64,000 bases of DNA from positions 20,982,975 to 21,046,974 of the forward strand of contig JALGQZ010000011.1 in NCBI GenBank assembly GCA_023105745.1, written 5' to 3'. Both the position numbers and the translations under genes were made by a program. The notes under the pieces were generated by a model. The model did no database searches. It was not told the origin of the DNA and was given only the letters and a program-made list of their open reading frames with translations. Positions 26,927 through 37,159 of this stretch are shown in pieces (position 1 is the stretch's first letter; every line of letters starts with the position of its first letter). The stretch comes from Austropuccinia psidii (taxonomy: Eukaryota; Basidiomycota; Pucciniomycetes; Pucciniales; Sphaerophragmiaceae).

Positions 26927-27517
26927 ATGAGCTCCAAGAGTTGCTCCTATGGATCGGGATATTCTGATCTCATAAGCTCCTTTAGTCCTGAGGAACTAGA
27001 GGAGTTGTTGTTTGGTTATCCCTCCTCCCCTTCAAAAAACATGGGGATTTGGAGTTGGGCCAATAATTTTAATTCAACTCCTTCATCCCCTCCTGCCCTC
27101 GCAACTTTGTCTAAGGCATCATCTCCTTCTCCCTCCTCAGAAGGTGTTCCCAAAGCCGCCATGGCTTTTTATGCCTTTATCAAGGGTGAATATGACCCTC
27201 AATTATTTTTTCCCAATCCGCTAAGCTTTTTCCTAGGCGGCAAAGAAGCTTCACAAATATCTTCTGTAACAACCAACCCATCTCACCCTTATAATTTACG
27301 CCCCCGCGACTGCACTGGTTGGGTGGTTAAACCTTTTAGACAACTCAAGCAAGTTGTATTTCCTTCTACTCTTTTTTTTATTCTGATGCTGATCTTCAAT
27401 TATTATTATTTTATTTATATAATTTGTATTTTGTTCTCTGTATTATTTTAGTTAAATGACTTGAAGCCCATTTGTTGCTCCCAGCTACCTGATATGCTCA
27501 AATCTGTTGATGACTAA
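26927..27517 (+). CDS. Unknown spliced protein, about 163 aa, inside the giant element
   Basis: I do not recognise this protein. Exon 1 (26927-27352, 142 codons) begins MSSKSCSYGSGYSDL, is rich in Ser/Pro, and has an acidic patch (SPEELEELLFG). It ends after a basic segment (HPYNLRPRDCTGWVVKPF). Read straight on, the frame would give a hydrophobic tail, but that stretch is T-rich, ends in TATTATTTTAG and is best read as an intron (27353-27451, donor GTTGTA). Exon 2 (27452-27517) continues in frame with LNDLKPICCSQLPDML and stops. YNLRPR-like strings occur in retroelement proteins, so a small nested element is possible. It runs opposite to the retrotransposon and has its own TATA box. No signal peptide is seen. 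Confidence 0.5.
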
Positions 27518-28356
27518 AAGCCTGTAATTTGTTTCAACTAAGCTTGAATTCTTAGAGAAATTATGTGTCTTCCTTCGGTGGGTACAAAGTAGGTCGGTTG
27601 GATGTCTTTTTTGAAAGGCTGCTTCATACACCTCTTGTAAGGCTTTTTGATTTTAATTCTGGAAATTACGCTGTTGGATGCTTTATATCATTTGGTCCTT
27701 GAAGCTATATTACCCTCCTAGTACTTGGAATTATTTCTGGTGGGATATATTGTTAAAGGATTATTCTTCCACATGGCATGCTATGGCACTGCCTTGCAAT
27801 AATAAGAGTTGTATAAAGTCAATTTGAATGGTAAAGCTCTTTTCTACTAGGTTGAATGTGAGCTCCACTCCTTTTTTGCTGTAATATAAATTCTTGGGAG
27901 CTAGGATAATAGTCAATTATTATTTGTGACACAGCTTATACATCTCATTTAGCTGGTCAAAGTGAGGTTGAGCCAGGTTGTGCTAGATCAGTCATATTCA
28001 CTAATTATTTGTGAGTCTCTGATGAAACTCTAGATAGATGTGAGATTAAAATTTTTAGCTGGCTTGGTATGATTAGAAATTCAGAATTTGAATTTTCATT
28101 TCACTCGGATGACATAGCTGAAAAATCCCTATTCTTTGAATATAATTCAAAATTATATTAAAGTTAATTTCAACTCAATTAGCATTATGTTTTTTTTAGT
28201 ATGAAAGAAGAATTGAGTTGTAAAGAGGAAAAGATAAAAATAGTAAAAAGAAAAAACAATTGAAGAAATAAAGAATAATAATATCAATGGAAATAGTATG
28301 TATGATTAAGAAAAGAATTGAGGACTTAGCAGGTGAGATTTATTTTAATTAATTAT

Positions 28357-29040
28357 TTAAACAAGAACTTTCTTTACTAATTCTTGGTTGAAAAATCTTC
28401 CTCCCCTCCATTTATCCCTTTTGAGACTTTTGAAAAGGTATTCTTCATAGAAAGAGTTGAAATCTTCTGTATTCATTTTATCTCTATCACTTCTGAATCT
28501 GAGGATTGCTGGTATAAGTGCTTCTTCCCAATGACAATCCCAGGTGGAATTATTTGCAATATAGCCTCCTGATATTTTACTGATTCTTGCATTTTCAATT
28601 TGAAAATGATGGAGGTTGAAAAAGTCTTGACATTCCCATGTTTTCCAAAATAATGATTTCCTGAGATTTTTATCCATGGGGAATATTTCATTCCAGTATT
28701 GGTTTCCAAGGTTGCCATCAATTCCATCCCAGGTCAGTAAATCCAAGAATTCATACTTTGTAAGGTTGAATCCAGGTAGTTCTTTCCATGAATGAGGAAT
28801 GACATTTTCTGATGGTGATTTTTATTTTTCAAAGATATCTTCAAACTCAATATATGGAAGGGGTATTGTGGAAATATCGGGGCAGGGTTCTGGTTTTGTT
28901 TGCAAGAACAATTCAGGATATTCAATTGCTTCTTGGGGATTATTGTAATTGGCCCAGGCTTCTTTTTCTTCTATCCAGCTGATATCTGTGTCCAATGACC
29001 AGGGATCTTCTGCAAGCAATGGCCATGATTCCATTTTGAA
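28357..29040 (-). pseudogene. Accessory ORF, copy 2, of the giant element
   Basis: Frames from 29034 down to 28357 form one protein interrupted by a stop near 28830. It begins MESWPLLAEDPWSLD, is rich in Trp and acidic residues, and contains LPYIEFEDIFEK. After the stop come YEFLDLLTWDGIDGNLGNQ and YWNEIFPMDKNL. The same sequence plan recurs in copy 1 (29619-30125: LPYITFEDLYGD, FLYLLTEEGIEGNLENK, FWDSIFEM), so this is a tandem duplicate. It lies downstream of protease in the sense direction, where some large plant and fungal retrotransposons carry extra genes. Function is unknown; no membrane segment or enzyme motif is evident. Confidence 0.6.
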
Positions 29041-29143
29041 GGATTTGGTGGATTGTAAAATGAATTGAGGATAGTATCAAATTTGTTTATCAAAATAGTT
29101 TGAGGGTAGGTTTAATAGGATTTGGATGGATATTCCTCTTTGA

Positions 29144-29528
29144 TAAGGCAGGAGTTCACTGCCTAGTGATCTTTGGTTTTGGGTGAGTGAAACTGGTGAG
29201 TTTGGTTGATAAAAAATACTTTTTCTCTTTGATAAGGCAGGAGGTCACTGCCTTATGATTTTTGGGTTTTCAATATTGAGTGAGTTGCCTTAAAGTGCCA
29301 AAAGGGTTTTCTTTATTGATATCTTTATGTTCTGGTTTCCAATTTGAATATTCAGTGATAATTTAGTCTTTCCTGTATGAATTCTTCCCCATAGAATCCA
29401 AAAAGCTGGTGAATTGGCCATGGTGGAGGTGATTGATATATATTTTTAAATGTAAGGTTCTTTTTTAATTGTGAGGAATAATTTTTTTGATGAAATTCTT
29501 CTTTTTTTAAGGCAGGAAGTAGCTGCCT
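29144..29528. repeat. Three short hairpins with 7-base loops
   Basis: AGGCAG and CTGCCT arms surround 7-base loops at 29146-29164 (loop GAGTTCA), 29233-29257 (ATAAGGCAG/CTGCCTTAT, a 9-bp stem, loop GAGGTCA) and 29510-29528 (loop GAAGTAG). They lie between the two accessory ORF copies. They resemble the larger hairpin array in design but not in sequence. Confidence 0.65.
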
Positions 29529-29618
29529 ATTGAGAAAATGAAAAAAGAAACTAATGATACATTGATGAATGATACTGATACATTGTTAGAGAAACATTCT
29601 TGATTTTGTTGAGTTTAT

Positions 29619-30125
29619 TTAAAGTTGAACTCCCCCAAGTGGGAAAGGTGAGTGTCTTTTGAGCAATCTGACCAAAACAAGGTCTTTTAGGGCTTCCACA
29701 GAGTTATTTATTTCCTCAATTTCTGGTTCTGATGGAAATTCTGACCACCATAAGTCTTCATCAATGAATATATATCCATCTCTGACCCATTTCAATTTTC
29801 CAGCTTGGTATGTTGATTCATTCAATCCAAGGTACCACTGGGCCCAAATTTGATTGAAGTAAATTCCTCTTCTTGGTAGTGTGGCCATTTCAAATATTGA
29901 ATCCCAAAATTTGTTTTCAAGGTTACCTTCAATTCCCTCTTCAGTTAATAAATATAAGAATTTGATATTGTTTAAGTTTGCTCCTGGAAGGTGACATAAG
30001 TATTTATCTTCACATAAAATTTCTTGAGCTTCATCCCCATAAAGGTCTTCAAAGGTAATGTATGGCAGGTAAATGTAGTTGAATTCATTTTCTAAGATGG
30101 ATTCTGTTTCATCCTCTTCATTGGT
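29619..30125 (-). CDS. Accessory ORF, copy 1, of the giant element
   Basis: The frame reads from about 30125 to 29619 without a stop, directly after the protease frame in the sense direction. It contains an acidic start, LPYITFEDLYGDEAQ, then FLYLLTEEGIEGNLENKFW and a Trp-rich stretch (FNQIWAQWYLGLNES, DLWWSEFPSEPEIEE). It aligns with copy 2 over at least 60 residues. There is no obvious ATG at the front, so it may be expressed as an extension of the Gag-protease frame or from the internal ATG at 29888. I do not recognise the family. Being kept as two diverged copies suggests past selection, but this is inference. Confidence 0.55.
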   Translation of the reverse strand, partial: TNEEDETESILENEFNYIYLPYITFEDLYGDEAQEILCEDKYLCHLPGANLNNIKFLYLLTEEGIEGNLENKFWDSIFEMATLPRRGIYFNQIWAQWYLGLNESTYQAGKLKWVRDGYIFIDEDLWWSEFPSEPEIEEINNSVEALKDLVLVRLLKRHSPFPLGGVQL

Positions 30126-30140
30126 GGTTTGCTGAATGAA

Positions 30141-31145
30141 TTAAGGGTTTTCCAGTTGCCATTCATAAGGTTCTTCTTGGTTGTTCAATGGTCTGTACAA
30201 GAAGTTGATATGGTATGTGTCTTTTAAACTTTTGTCTCTTTCTTCCATAATTCTGAGGTACTTTTCAATTTCATTTATAATTTCTTCATCTGAGATCTCA
30301 TGATGCTCACTAAATCTGACTTTCTTCTTTTTAGTTTTAGGTTTGAAAGGGTTTCCATGTATTTTCTCATTTCCATCCACCAAAATTTGGAATGTTTGTT
30401 TATTATTGTTAATTGGCTTGTAGCTTATATTGGGTAATTCATCTTCAGAGGTTGAGTCTTCAAGTTGTCTTTTGAGGTTGTTTAGATTTTTTTTGTTTTT
30501 GAATTCTTGGCCAAATTTATCCCTTTTTGGAGATATGGATAAATGTTGGGTCTTCTGGGTCAAATTGATTATGGTATTGTCTCTTTTTGCATTTTGAAAC
30601 TTCTTTCCTGGGTTATTTCTGACCAATGTTTCCATATTGCATAAATCCATTCCTCTAGGTGGTCCAGTTTTCCATCCAAGTGCTTGAGGTTTGCATATTG
30701 GCATGCATAATCTTCTTCCATGAGGTTCTTGATAGCTTAGTCCTTCACCTTGTTTATGGGAGAATTCTAGTCTGATATTGTTGTCTGCCATGAAAGGTCT
30801 TCCAAGTACTGTATGGACAGATCCTTTGGCAATAAAAAAGTGGATTTGAGTTTCTTCACCTGAAGCCAAAATGATTGGAGTAAATTCTGAAAGTGCAACT
30901 AATGATGTAGTATGGCCTCCAATTCCCCTAAAGTTCCTGTTTAGTTTTCTTGTTGTGAGTGAGGATTTGATTGCTATTTCGTCTGGTATGATGTTGAGTT
31001 CTGCTCCAGTGTCCACTAATGCTCTGATAGGATATTCTTCCTTTCCAATAAAGATTTCCATAGATACCAAAGGACAGGCATAATGAATCTTGGGCTTTGG
31101 TATTTCTTTAAATCCAAATTTTAATAGTCTTCCTTGAAGATCCAT
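30141..31145 (-). CDS. Retropepsin-type protease region of the giant element, 334 aa
   Basis: The frame begins MDLQGRLLKFGFKE and contains an intact aspartic protease active site, IRALVDTGAELNIIPDE (residues about 41-57). The usual downstream hydrophobic and Gly motif follows (VHTVLGRPFMADNNIRLEF). The enzyme would process Gag and Pol during particle maturation. The C-terminal half is Lys/Asn-rich linker. A single stop codon separates it from the upstream linker frame ending at 31146, so Gag and protease were probably one polyprotein or used stop read-through. The D-T-G is kept, unlike the two older elements at the left of the window. Confidence 0.82.
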   Translation of the reverse strand: MDLQGRLLKFGFKEIPKPKIHYACPLVSMEIFIGKEEYPIRALVDTGAELNIIPDEIAIKSSLTTRKLNRNFRGIGGHTTSLVALSEFTPIILASGEETQIHFFIAKGSVHTVLGRPFMADNNIRLEFSHKQGEGLSYQEPHGRRLCMPICKPQALGWKTGPPRGMDLCNMETLVRNNPGKKFQNAKRDNTIINLTQKTQHLSISPKRDKFGQEFKNKKNLNNLKRQLEDSTSEDELPNISYKPINNNKQTFQILVDGNEKIHGNPFKPKTKKKKVRFSEHHEISDEEIINEIEKYLRIMEERDKSLKDTYHINFLYRPLNNQEEPYEWQLENP

Positions 31146-33244
31146 TTAGTTGAGTGATTTAATTTTTCCCTTGTCTTTTTCTGATAATTCTTGTAATTTA
31201 TAGACAAAATTGGGTGAAATCCTCAAAATTTCCTCAATGGTGAGGTTGATCTTTTGTTGCATAATTTTCTTAATAATTTTGTCAATTTCCAATTTAGTTT
31301 CAACTTGTTTCTTTTGAGGTTTTCTGAACTTCTTTTCTTCTTTGGAAATTTCTTCATCTTCATTCTTATTGGCAATATTTTCAATTTCCTCCTCAGGTTG
31401 ATACGGTTCTGGAATATTTGAATTTTGGAATTTGGTAGGAATTATGACTCTTACTTCTTCCTTTTCTTCTTCAATATAGGTTCCTGGGATAGCAGCTTTC
31501 TTCTTTGGCTCTTGACTTTGAGATTGTCTTTCCATTCTTTGCTTGGTCTGCCTTAATCCAATGTGTGATTCAAATGGGTCATTGGCTGAGGAAATGGTAG
31601 GTGGTTTCCAATTTGACCAATCTTCAACATGAACAATTGAGGTTAATTTATCCTCTGGTTTCTTTTCAGTGGGCTTAATCTCGTCTTGTTTTTGTTTTAC
31701 CACAGGTTTTTCCATAAATTTCTTGTTGAGTTCTGCTTGTTCTTTTGCAAAATCCCTGACTATGTTTTTGGTACTTTCATTTCCTTCCATAGGTACCCTC
31801 TTATAATTGGGGAAGACATAAGATGCTCCTTGGGTTCTGACAATTCTTTTGTCCAAATCTTCAGCAAGGTGAGTGCATCTAGTTGCTGAATGGCCTTATT
31901 CCTCGCAGTGAGCACATTTTAATGGTGGTCTTGGGGCCATTTGAGATGGTATGTATGGTTGATAACTGGATAAAAATGGTGGTAAAGGATTCCTTTGCCT
32001 GTATGGCTGGTTATTTTGAGGTAATATTTGCTCTTGATTATTGTTCCAATTCCTTCTTGGTGGATTAACTGATTCTGAAAGTGTTTTGAGTTGATTTAAA
32101 ACTTCTTTAACCAATTCTTTTCCCTTATTTCTTGGCTGAGGTTCTGGTTGTGGAGGGTTTTTAATCTTTTGGGTGAGTTCTTTTACTTGTTTTAAAGCTT
32201 CATCCCAGCTTTCATCCTCAAATATTGTTTTCTTTTCTGGAGGTTTTGGTTTGGAAAATTCTTTTTCTTGTATCAGAACCTTGGCCTCCAAGTCGTGTTC
32301 AATGTATGATTTCAAAATATCCAATCTTAAAGTGATGTAACCTCCATCCAAGGCTTGAACAATAACTCTGTCTTTAATCATTTCTTTGTAAATTGATTCT
32401 TGAACACTAGTGGAAAGGCTGGCCAATATTTCCTAGTTATGATTGATATCACCTTGGATATATTGGTATCTTTTGAGGTAAGTGATGATTTCTTCATATT
32501 CCCCAATAAACTTTCTGTACTGGGTCATGTTTCTTATTACACCTTCTTATTGAGTTTTTGTGAATAATTCAGTGATTGAGGATAATCTGTATCTTCTTTC
32601 AGGTGAGACTGTTCCCAATCTTCTTTTCACATCCACTTTCAATTGATCCCAATCAGCTGCTTCATATCCTGGCATTCCTTCAATATGATAACTGATTTCT
32701 TCATCTTTTGTCCAAAATGCTATTTGTCTTGTAATGTCTCTTCCAATTGCTCCTTCAATTTCTGCAATATTTTCAGCTTTCTTGATGAATTTTCAACATC
32801 CTTTCCATCAAACCACAAGTTATAGTCCTTGGCTCTGATTTTCACTATTGGAGTAGTGTTTTTTGGAATTTCTTGATGTAATGAAGTTGGCAGTTGGGAA
32901 GAAATGTTGACTCTTCTGGGTAAGGTACTTTTTCTTTGTTCTGTATAAGGTGTTGATGTGGCCATGGGTCTTGGATAAGGTGAAGGTGATTCATGTTACC
33001 TGGATGATCTTGGAAGGGTGGTCTGTTCTTCAAGTAGACTATTTTGTGGAGTATAAGTTGATGATTTATTTTTTCCTTCCTTTTTAATTAGTGCTATTAA
33101 TTCTGCTTGCATTTCTAGCATCTTCTGCTGAAGTCTCTCTGTTGAAGACACTTCTTCCTGTCCTTCAACAGTTTCTTCATTAAAGTTTTCTTCCTGGATT
33201 TCTTCAATACTACCAGGTAATTTTGATGATGAGGGTTTATCCAT
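31146..33244 (-). pseudogene. Gag of the giant element with zinc knuckle (broken)
   Basis: Gag begins at 33244 (MDKPSSSKLPGSIEEIQEE) and runs through frames at 32996-33244, 32720-32965, 31896-32426 and 31146-31856. The capsid-like part includes DYNLWFDGKDVEN. The zinc knuckle at about 31890-31930 reads CAHCEE, stop, GHSATRC, so a single base change has broken a CCHC box. The 31146-31856 frame is a charged Lys/Glu linker to protease. Gag forms the particle and packages RNA. The two frameshifts and two stops are spread out, as expected from neutral decay. Assignment rests on position, zinc knuckle and overall composition. Confidence 0.75.
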
Positions 33245-33579
33245 TTTTGATTGGTTGATTTCGTCTTTTGAGATTTATTTATTGAGTTTATTTCTTTCAA
33301 GGAGACCAAGGAAGAGTTTCTCCACAACCTTCAAGGCCCTTTTATTGGTTTTTGGTGTTGCAATTGGGAAATTTGAATATTTATTTGATTCCTCCCCTAG
33401 TTCTGTTTCTTGCTTGGGTGGATAATAGTAATGATCAGAGTGAGTTGATGATTCAGATTCTTGAGATGATGGTTTTGGCTGATTTTGATTATTTGACTCC
33501 AGTTTTTGTTATAAAAAGGTATTCTTGGAGTAGTTAAGAATTTTGTAATTGTTTGTAATTTAATTGTTTTTTTATTGAA

Positions 33580-33597
33580 GTTGGGGTTGTCAGCCAC
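33580..33597 (-). other. Candidate primer-binding site of the giant element
   Basis: On the sense strand the bases right after the 5' LTR (ending CCCAACA) read GTGGCTGACAACCCCAAC. If the LTR instead ended at CCCACA (33613), the site would read TCTGGTGTCCCAACAGTGG. I cannot match either to a tRNA without a search. Confidence 0.4.
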
Positions 33598-35510
33598 TGT
33601 TGGGACACCAGATGTGGGATTAAAATGAGCCAGTACCTGGAGGGGGAAATCACAGGTAACTAGTTTTAAATTGCTAATAGCTCCTGTAACAAAGGGTGGC
33701 AAGGGTGTATTGCATGCCCCTCTTAAAATACTGAACAAAATCTTCCTTGGAGCTCGCAAACCAAAATAAAATTAGTAAGTGGCTTTACAACTTCAGAAGA
33801 CAAAATTCAGCAGTCTAAGATCAGACCTAATTCAATATATAATAATAAAAATTAATGTCAGTAATTTAGTTAATTTTTAGATTTAATGAAATACTTTTCT
33901 GTTTAATTTTAATATTATAGTGAAATTGGGGTGAGTGGTTTCTTCTTGGTGATAGAGCTTTGTTAAGATGAGTTATTTAAGTTGTTTAGAAAAATTTGAT
34001 GAGTGTTGATAAAGGTAATTTTCTTAAGTTAAATTTCTAATAGTGTAGAATACTTTTTTACAGGTTTGTTATTTTTTTAAGAGTGTTTAATAATAAGATA
34101 AAATTGTATTTGTTAAGTTTAAGAGGTAAGATTCTTTGATATTGAATTTTTAAAGGGGTAAATTAATTTTAAATATTGATAAATTTTTGAATTTTACTGG
34201 ATAAAATATTTTAATAGAGTAGTAACCCTAATCTTGGGTACTGGGTATTTTTTATTTTTATTTTAATAATAATAAGATTCCACTGAGCTTAGCTACTGGG
34301 AAAGTAAGATTCACTATAATTTTCTGGACTACCTCCCAGATGAGGGATGACTTATTCCTGTGCTTATAATGTGCATGGGGGGAATTTGAAATTTGGGGGG
34401 AGAGAGCCCCTCTGTTTATACCTTTTGGGAGCCCAGGGGCACTCCATGGGAGCTGTCTTTTTCCACTTTAATTCCTCTTTATTTCATCATGTGACTCCAT
34501 TTTTGGTGAGGCCCTTTCTTGCATGGGTAAGGTGATTTAAGGTTTGGTGATAGTTTTTATCTGCACAGCCTCCATTCATAACATGATGGTCTTTTGGTGA
34601 GCTAATTATGATGTGATTTTCTTGGGTCTTCCTTGCATGCGTGAGGTGATTTCATTTTGGCTGAGCATTTTTGTTGTTCACAGCCTCTTTTCTGTCACAT
34701 GATATTCTGTTGGTGGATTAAGTATCACATGATGACCTTATAATTCCTTTGCATATGTCACATTTTAGGATTGGTAGATGTGGCTGTGTGATTTATGCAG
34801 GTGTCATGGTTGTTTGTCTTCTTTTTGAACTTTAAAATGAGGTCAGGTGATAATTTCTTGCCCTGATGAATTTACTGTTTTTTTATGAGATGATTTTATT
34901 TATGAGTTTGACACATGCTGTGCATAGTCATGTGGTTAAGATTTAATTAAAAATTGTGTACTGCATGCAGCTTGTTGTAACTAGCATTGGTTTGCATGAG
35001 GTGATTAGTGGTGTAAATAATTTTGTTTCTGTTTTAAGGTTCAAAGTGGGGTTACTGTGGATATAAAGATAAGGTACTCCTGTGGCTGTGTAGTAAATGA
35101 ATTGCAGGAATTCCATGGGGCCAGGCTTTGCATCATGTGAATTTGAATGAATGTTGGCTGTGTAACTAATGCATGTGTCATTTTACTGCTGCAGGAGTCC
35201 TGTGGCTATAGAGGGGTGTAAAGCTGAGTGGGTGTGTGATTTAAAGGGTGGTACCTTATTTTTTGTAACTAGTTTACTATATGTAACTTGATGTTTACAT
35301 ATGCATAATGAAATTGAATAATTTATTCAAACACACACACTGCCCTTTGGTGCCTGTGCCATGGTTTTATGAGGTAAATCCAGATTCTTGCTGTAAAATT
35401 GACCTTTTGGTGTAAATTTTGAGTGTAAGTTTTCCCGTAGGCTGGATTTGCTGCTGTTATGGGGTACTATGAGCTTGAGCCTGGTGAAAAAAATGGTATT
35501 GAATACTACA
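33598..35510 (-). repeat. 5' LTR of the giant element
   Basis: It matches the LTR at 16230-18182 along its length with scattered substitutions and small indels. Its outer end reads GAATACTACA, followed by the duplication ACAG at 35511-35514. The Gag frame starts about 350 bases inside from its inner end. Confidence 0.87.
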
Positions 35511-35514
35511 ACAG

Positions 35515-36120
35515 GAAACAGCTTTATTACAAAAGTATCACATTAGAAAATATTTGTGCTTATGGGTATTTAGCACAAAAATGGAAATATATGAGAGAAG
35601 TGATGCTAGACATTTCTGAGGGGCTTGAACCCACAGAGCCTACCTGTTCCACCAAGAAAAAATGAGTTGAATTTCTTTGCCAAAGCTATTGTTACCAATC
35701 AGCTAGATTCACAAACCAGGTGCCCCCAGGATCAAACATGCCACCTCTCAACCAGTTTGAGAGTAAGAAGCTCTCACCATCAGGTCATTCACATCACATT
35801 GATTTCAATTGATCCTTTCAAAGAAAAATAACCTTGTATTCAGATAGTTTTTCATTATTAATATAATCAAACAGACCTAATTTATTCCAAATGACGAATA
35901 TATTTTTGTTCACCATAAAATGATCCTCTCAACCAAAAACTTGTAATAAATACATACTGAAGTAAGTCTTTTTTTAAAATTTTAATTTAATTATTTGATT
36001 ACTTCTTAATCAATTAAATTGATTTGATTTTATTCATTAAATTGAAAGAAATATTAATTTTCATCATTTATTTTTAATTTTAGATGATTTTATCTCTTAT
36101 CTTTTTTTATTTACATTAGG
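35515..36120. other. Flank of the giant element; no recognisable gene
   Basis: The first 130 bases continue an open frame (QLYYKSITLENICAYGYLAQ and on to a stop at 35665). It reads across the insertion site from the left flank (TSVMLSPQCNKSD) once the retrotransposon is removed. It may be part of the decayed unit around the gene A paralogue, but I do not recognise it. From about 35830 the sequence is AT-rich with nothing to name. Confidence 0.35.
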
Positions 36121-36123
36121 TTT

Positions 36124-36328
36124 CTGGGGCTCTTACAGCCCAAGCAATTTATTTTTTTGGCTTTCATTTGTTTTATTTTTTTCATTATCATTTATTTTAA
36201 TTTTTATTTGAATTAATTGCTGGGGCTGTAAGAGCTCCAGCAACTCATTTTTTTTAAAAATATTCAATTTCTTATTTTTTATTTTATTTTATTTTATTTT
36301 TATCTCTGGGGCTTTAAGAGCCCCAGAG
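36124..36328. repeat. Left cluster of CTGGGGCT hairpins
   Basis: Three hairpins lie in T-rich sequence: 36124-36144, 36219-36241 and 36304-36328. The last is perfect, with a 10-base arm CTCTGGGGCT, a 5-base loop and AGCCCCAGAG. The same family occurs at 61054-61455. Confidence 0.8.
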
Positions 36329-36383
36329 AGTATTTTTTTGGGTGTTGGTAAACACACATAAGCTTTTAGTAAAAGCATGTAAG

Positions 36384-36424
36384 CCCTTACGTGTTCTTAC
36401 CAATTTATGGCCAAAACACATAAG
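36384..36424. repeat. 41-base palindromic block, left copy
   Basis: CTTACGTGTT and AACACATAAG form imperfect inverted arms (9 of 10). The whole block recurs at 60948-60988 with one mismatch in 41 bases. Confidence 0.8.
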
Positions 36425-36589
36425 TTTATGGTAAAAACTGTAAGTGACCCCAAAAATAAAAAAATGTCCTCAGGATTTGTTTTGAGGTTTATTTTTTATT
36501 TTTTTGGCTTATTTTTCCTGACATGAGATGTCAATATCCACAAATTTCTTCATATTTTTTTTTTACCAATTTGAGAAAATGGCATAATT

Positions 36590-36785
36590 TTTTAAAAAAT
36601 TCATTTCAAATATTTCCACTTATGAATTTCCTTCATTTTTTTTGAATTAACGGGGACAATATGGAGAATGAAGAACCACAAGACCATAATTTTGGGATTT
36701 TTTTGGTGGGTCAAGTGAAGGTGCAAAAAGAGTTTTTTTCAGATGTTTTTTTCCCGTCTTTGTAATATGACCATTTTCAAAAATT
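36590..36785 (+). repeat. Direct repeat just outside the left TIR
   Basis: About 190 bases, from TATGAATTTCCTTCATT through TTTTTTTCAGATG to TGTAATATGACCATTTT, recur in the same orientation just outside the right TIR (57731-57905), with roughly three quarters of bases matching by eye. The likely explanation is that the transposon inserted between two units of a pre-existing tandem duplication in the outer element. Confidence 0.7.
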
Positions 36786-36788
36786 AAT

Positions 36789-36834
36789 CACCACGGCGAA
36801 TCTTGCGTCAATCGTCGGCGATTGACTTCACGTC
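36789..36834 (+). repeat. Left terminal inverted repeat
   Basis: It reads CACCACGGCGAATCTTGCG, then TCAATCGTCGGCGATTGA, then CTTCACGTC. The middle part is itself an inverted repeat (TCAATCG/CGATTGA). It matches the reverse complement of 57682-57727 at 39 of 46 positions. AAT precedes it. Confidence 0.9.
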
Positions 36835-37159
36835 GCACCGCGGTCAGTATAAAATCTTGCTTCAGTCTCGTTAGTGTCACTTTATAGTCACTGGATTTAG
36901 TGGGTCACATCACATCAGCGTCAAGACAACGTCAATCGTCACATGTGTCACATGAGAATGTCACTCAAAGCCCAAACCCGTTTCAACACTATTCGCAACG
37001 TTCGGGTAATTTCACCTAATAGCTTCCGCATCCCCGATGCTTAGCATGCTTACGCGCCCGCACCACCCTCCAGATGAGACTCTGACACTGCCTGCCCCCC
37101 CATCTCCGTCCTCACCACTCCTTACGCTTTCACACCCCCACCCTTACCATCCTTACGCT

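Larger units (their letters stand above)
25100..27700 (+). other. CpG-containing island of foreign composition inside the giant element
   Basis: CpG is nearly absent in the rest of the retrotransposon but appears in almost every line from about 25108 to 27670, where base composition is also less skewed. The island contains a TATA box and a spliced plus-strand gene, opposite to the element's sense strand. I found no clear terminal repeats or target duplication, so its limits are approximate. It may be a nested younger insertion or captured host DNA. Confidence 0.55.
16230..35510 (-). mobile_element. Giant Ty3/gypsy-like LTR retrotransposon, 19.3 kb
   Basis: Two LTRs of about 1.9 kb in the same orientation bound the element. 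The flanks carry the four-base duplication ACAG at 16226-16229 and 35511-35514. The sense strand is minus. From right to left it holds the 5' LTR, PBS, Gag with zinc knuckle, protease, two copies of an accessory ORF, about 7 kb without pol coding, reverse transcriptase, RNase H, integrase, PPT and 3' LTR. The pol order RT-RH-INT places it in Ty3/gypsy. Each coding block carries a few stops or frameshifts and the LTRs differ by scattered substitutions and indels, so it is an older, probably non-autonomous copy. The size is several times that of a usual gypsy element (5-8 kb). Confidence 0.88.
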
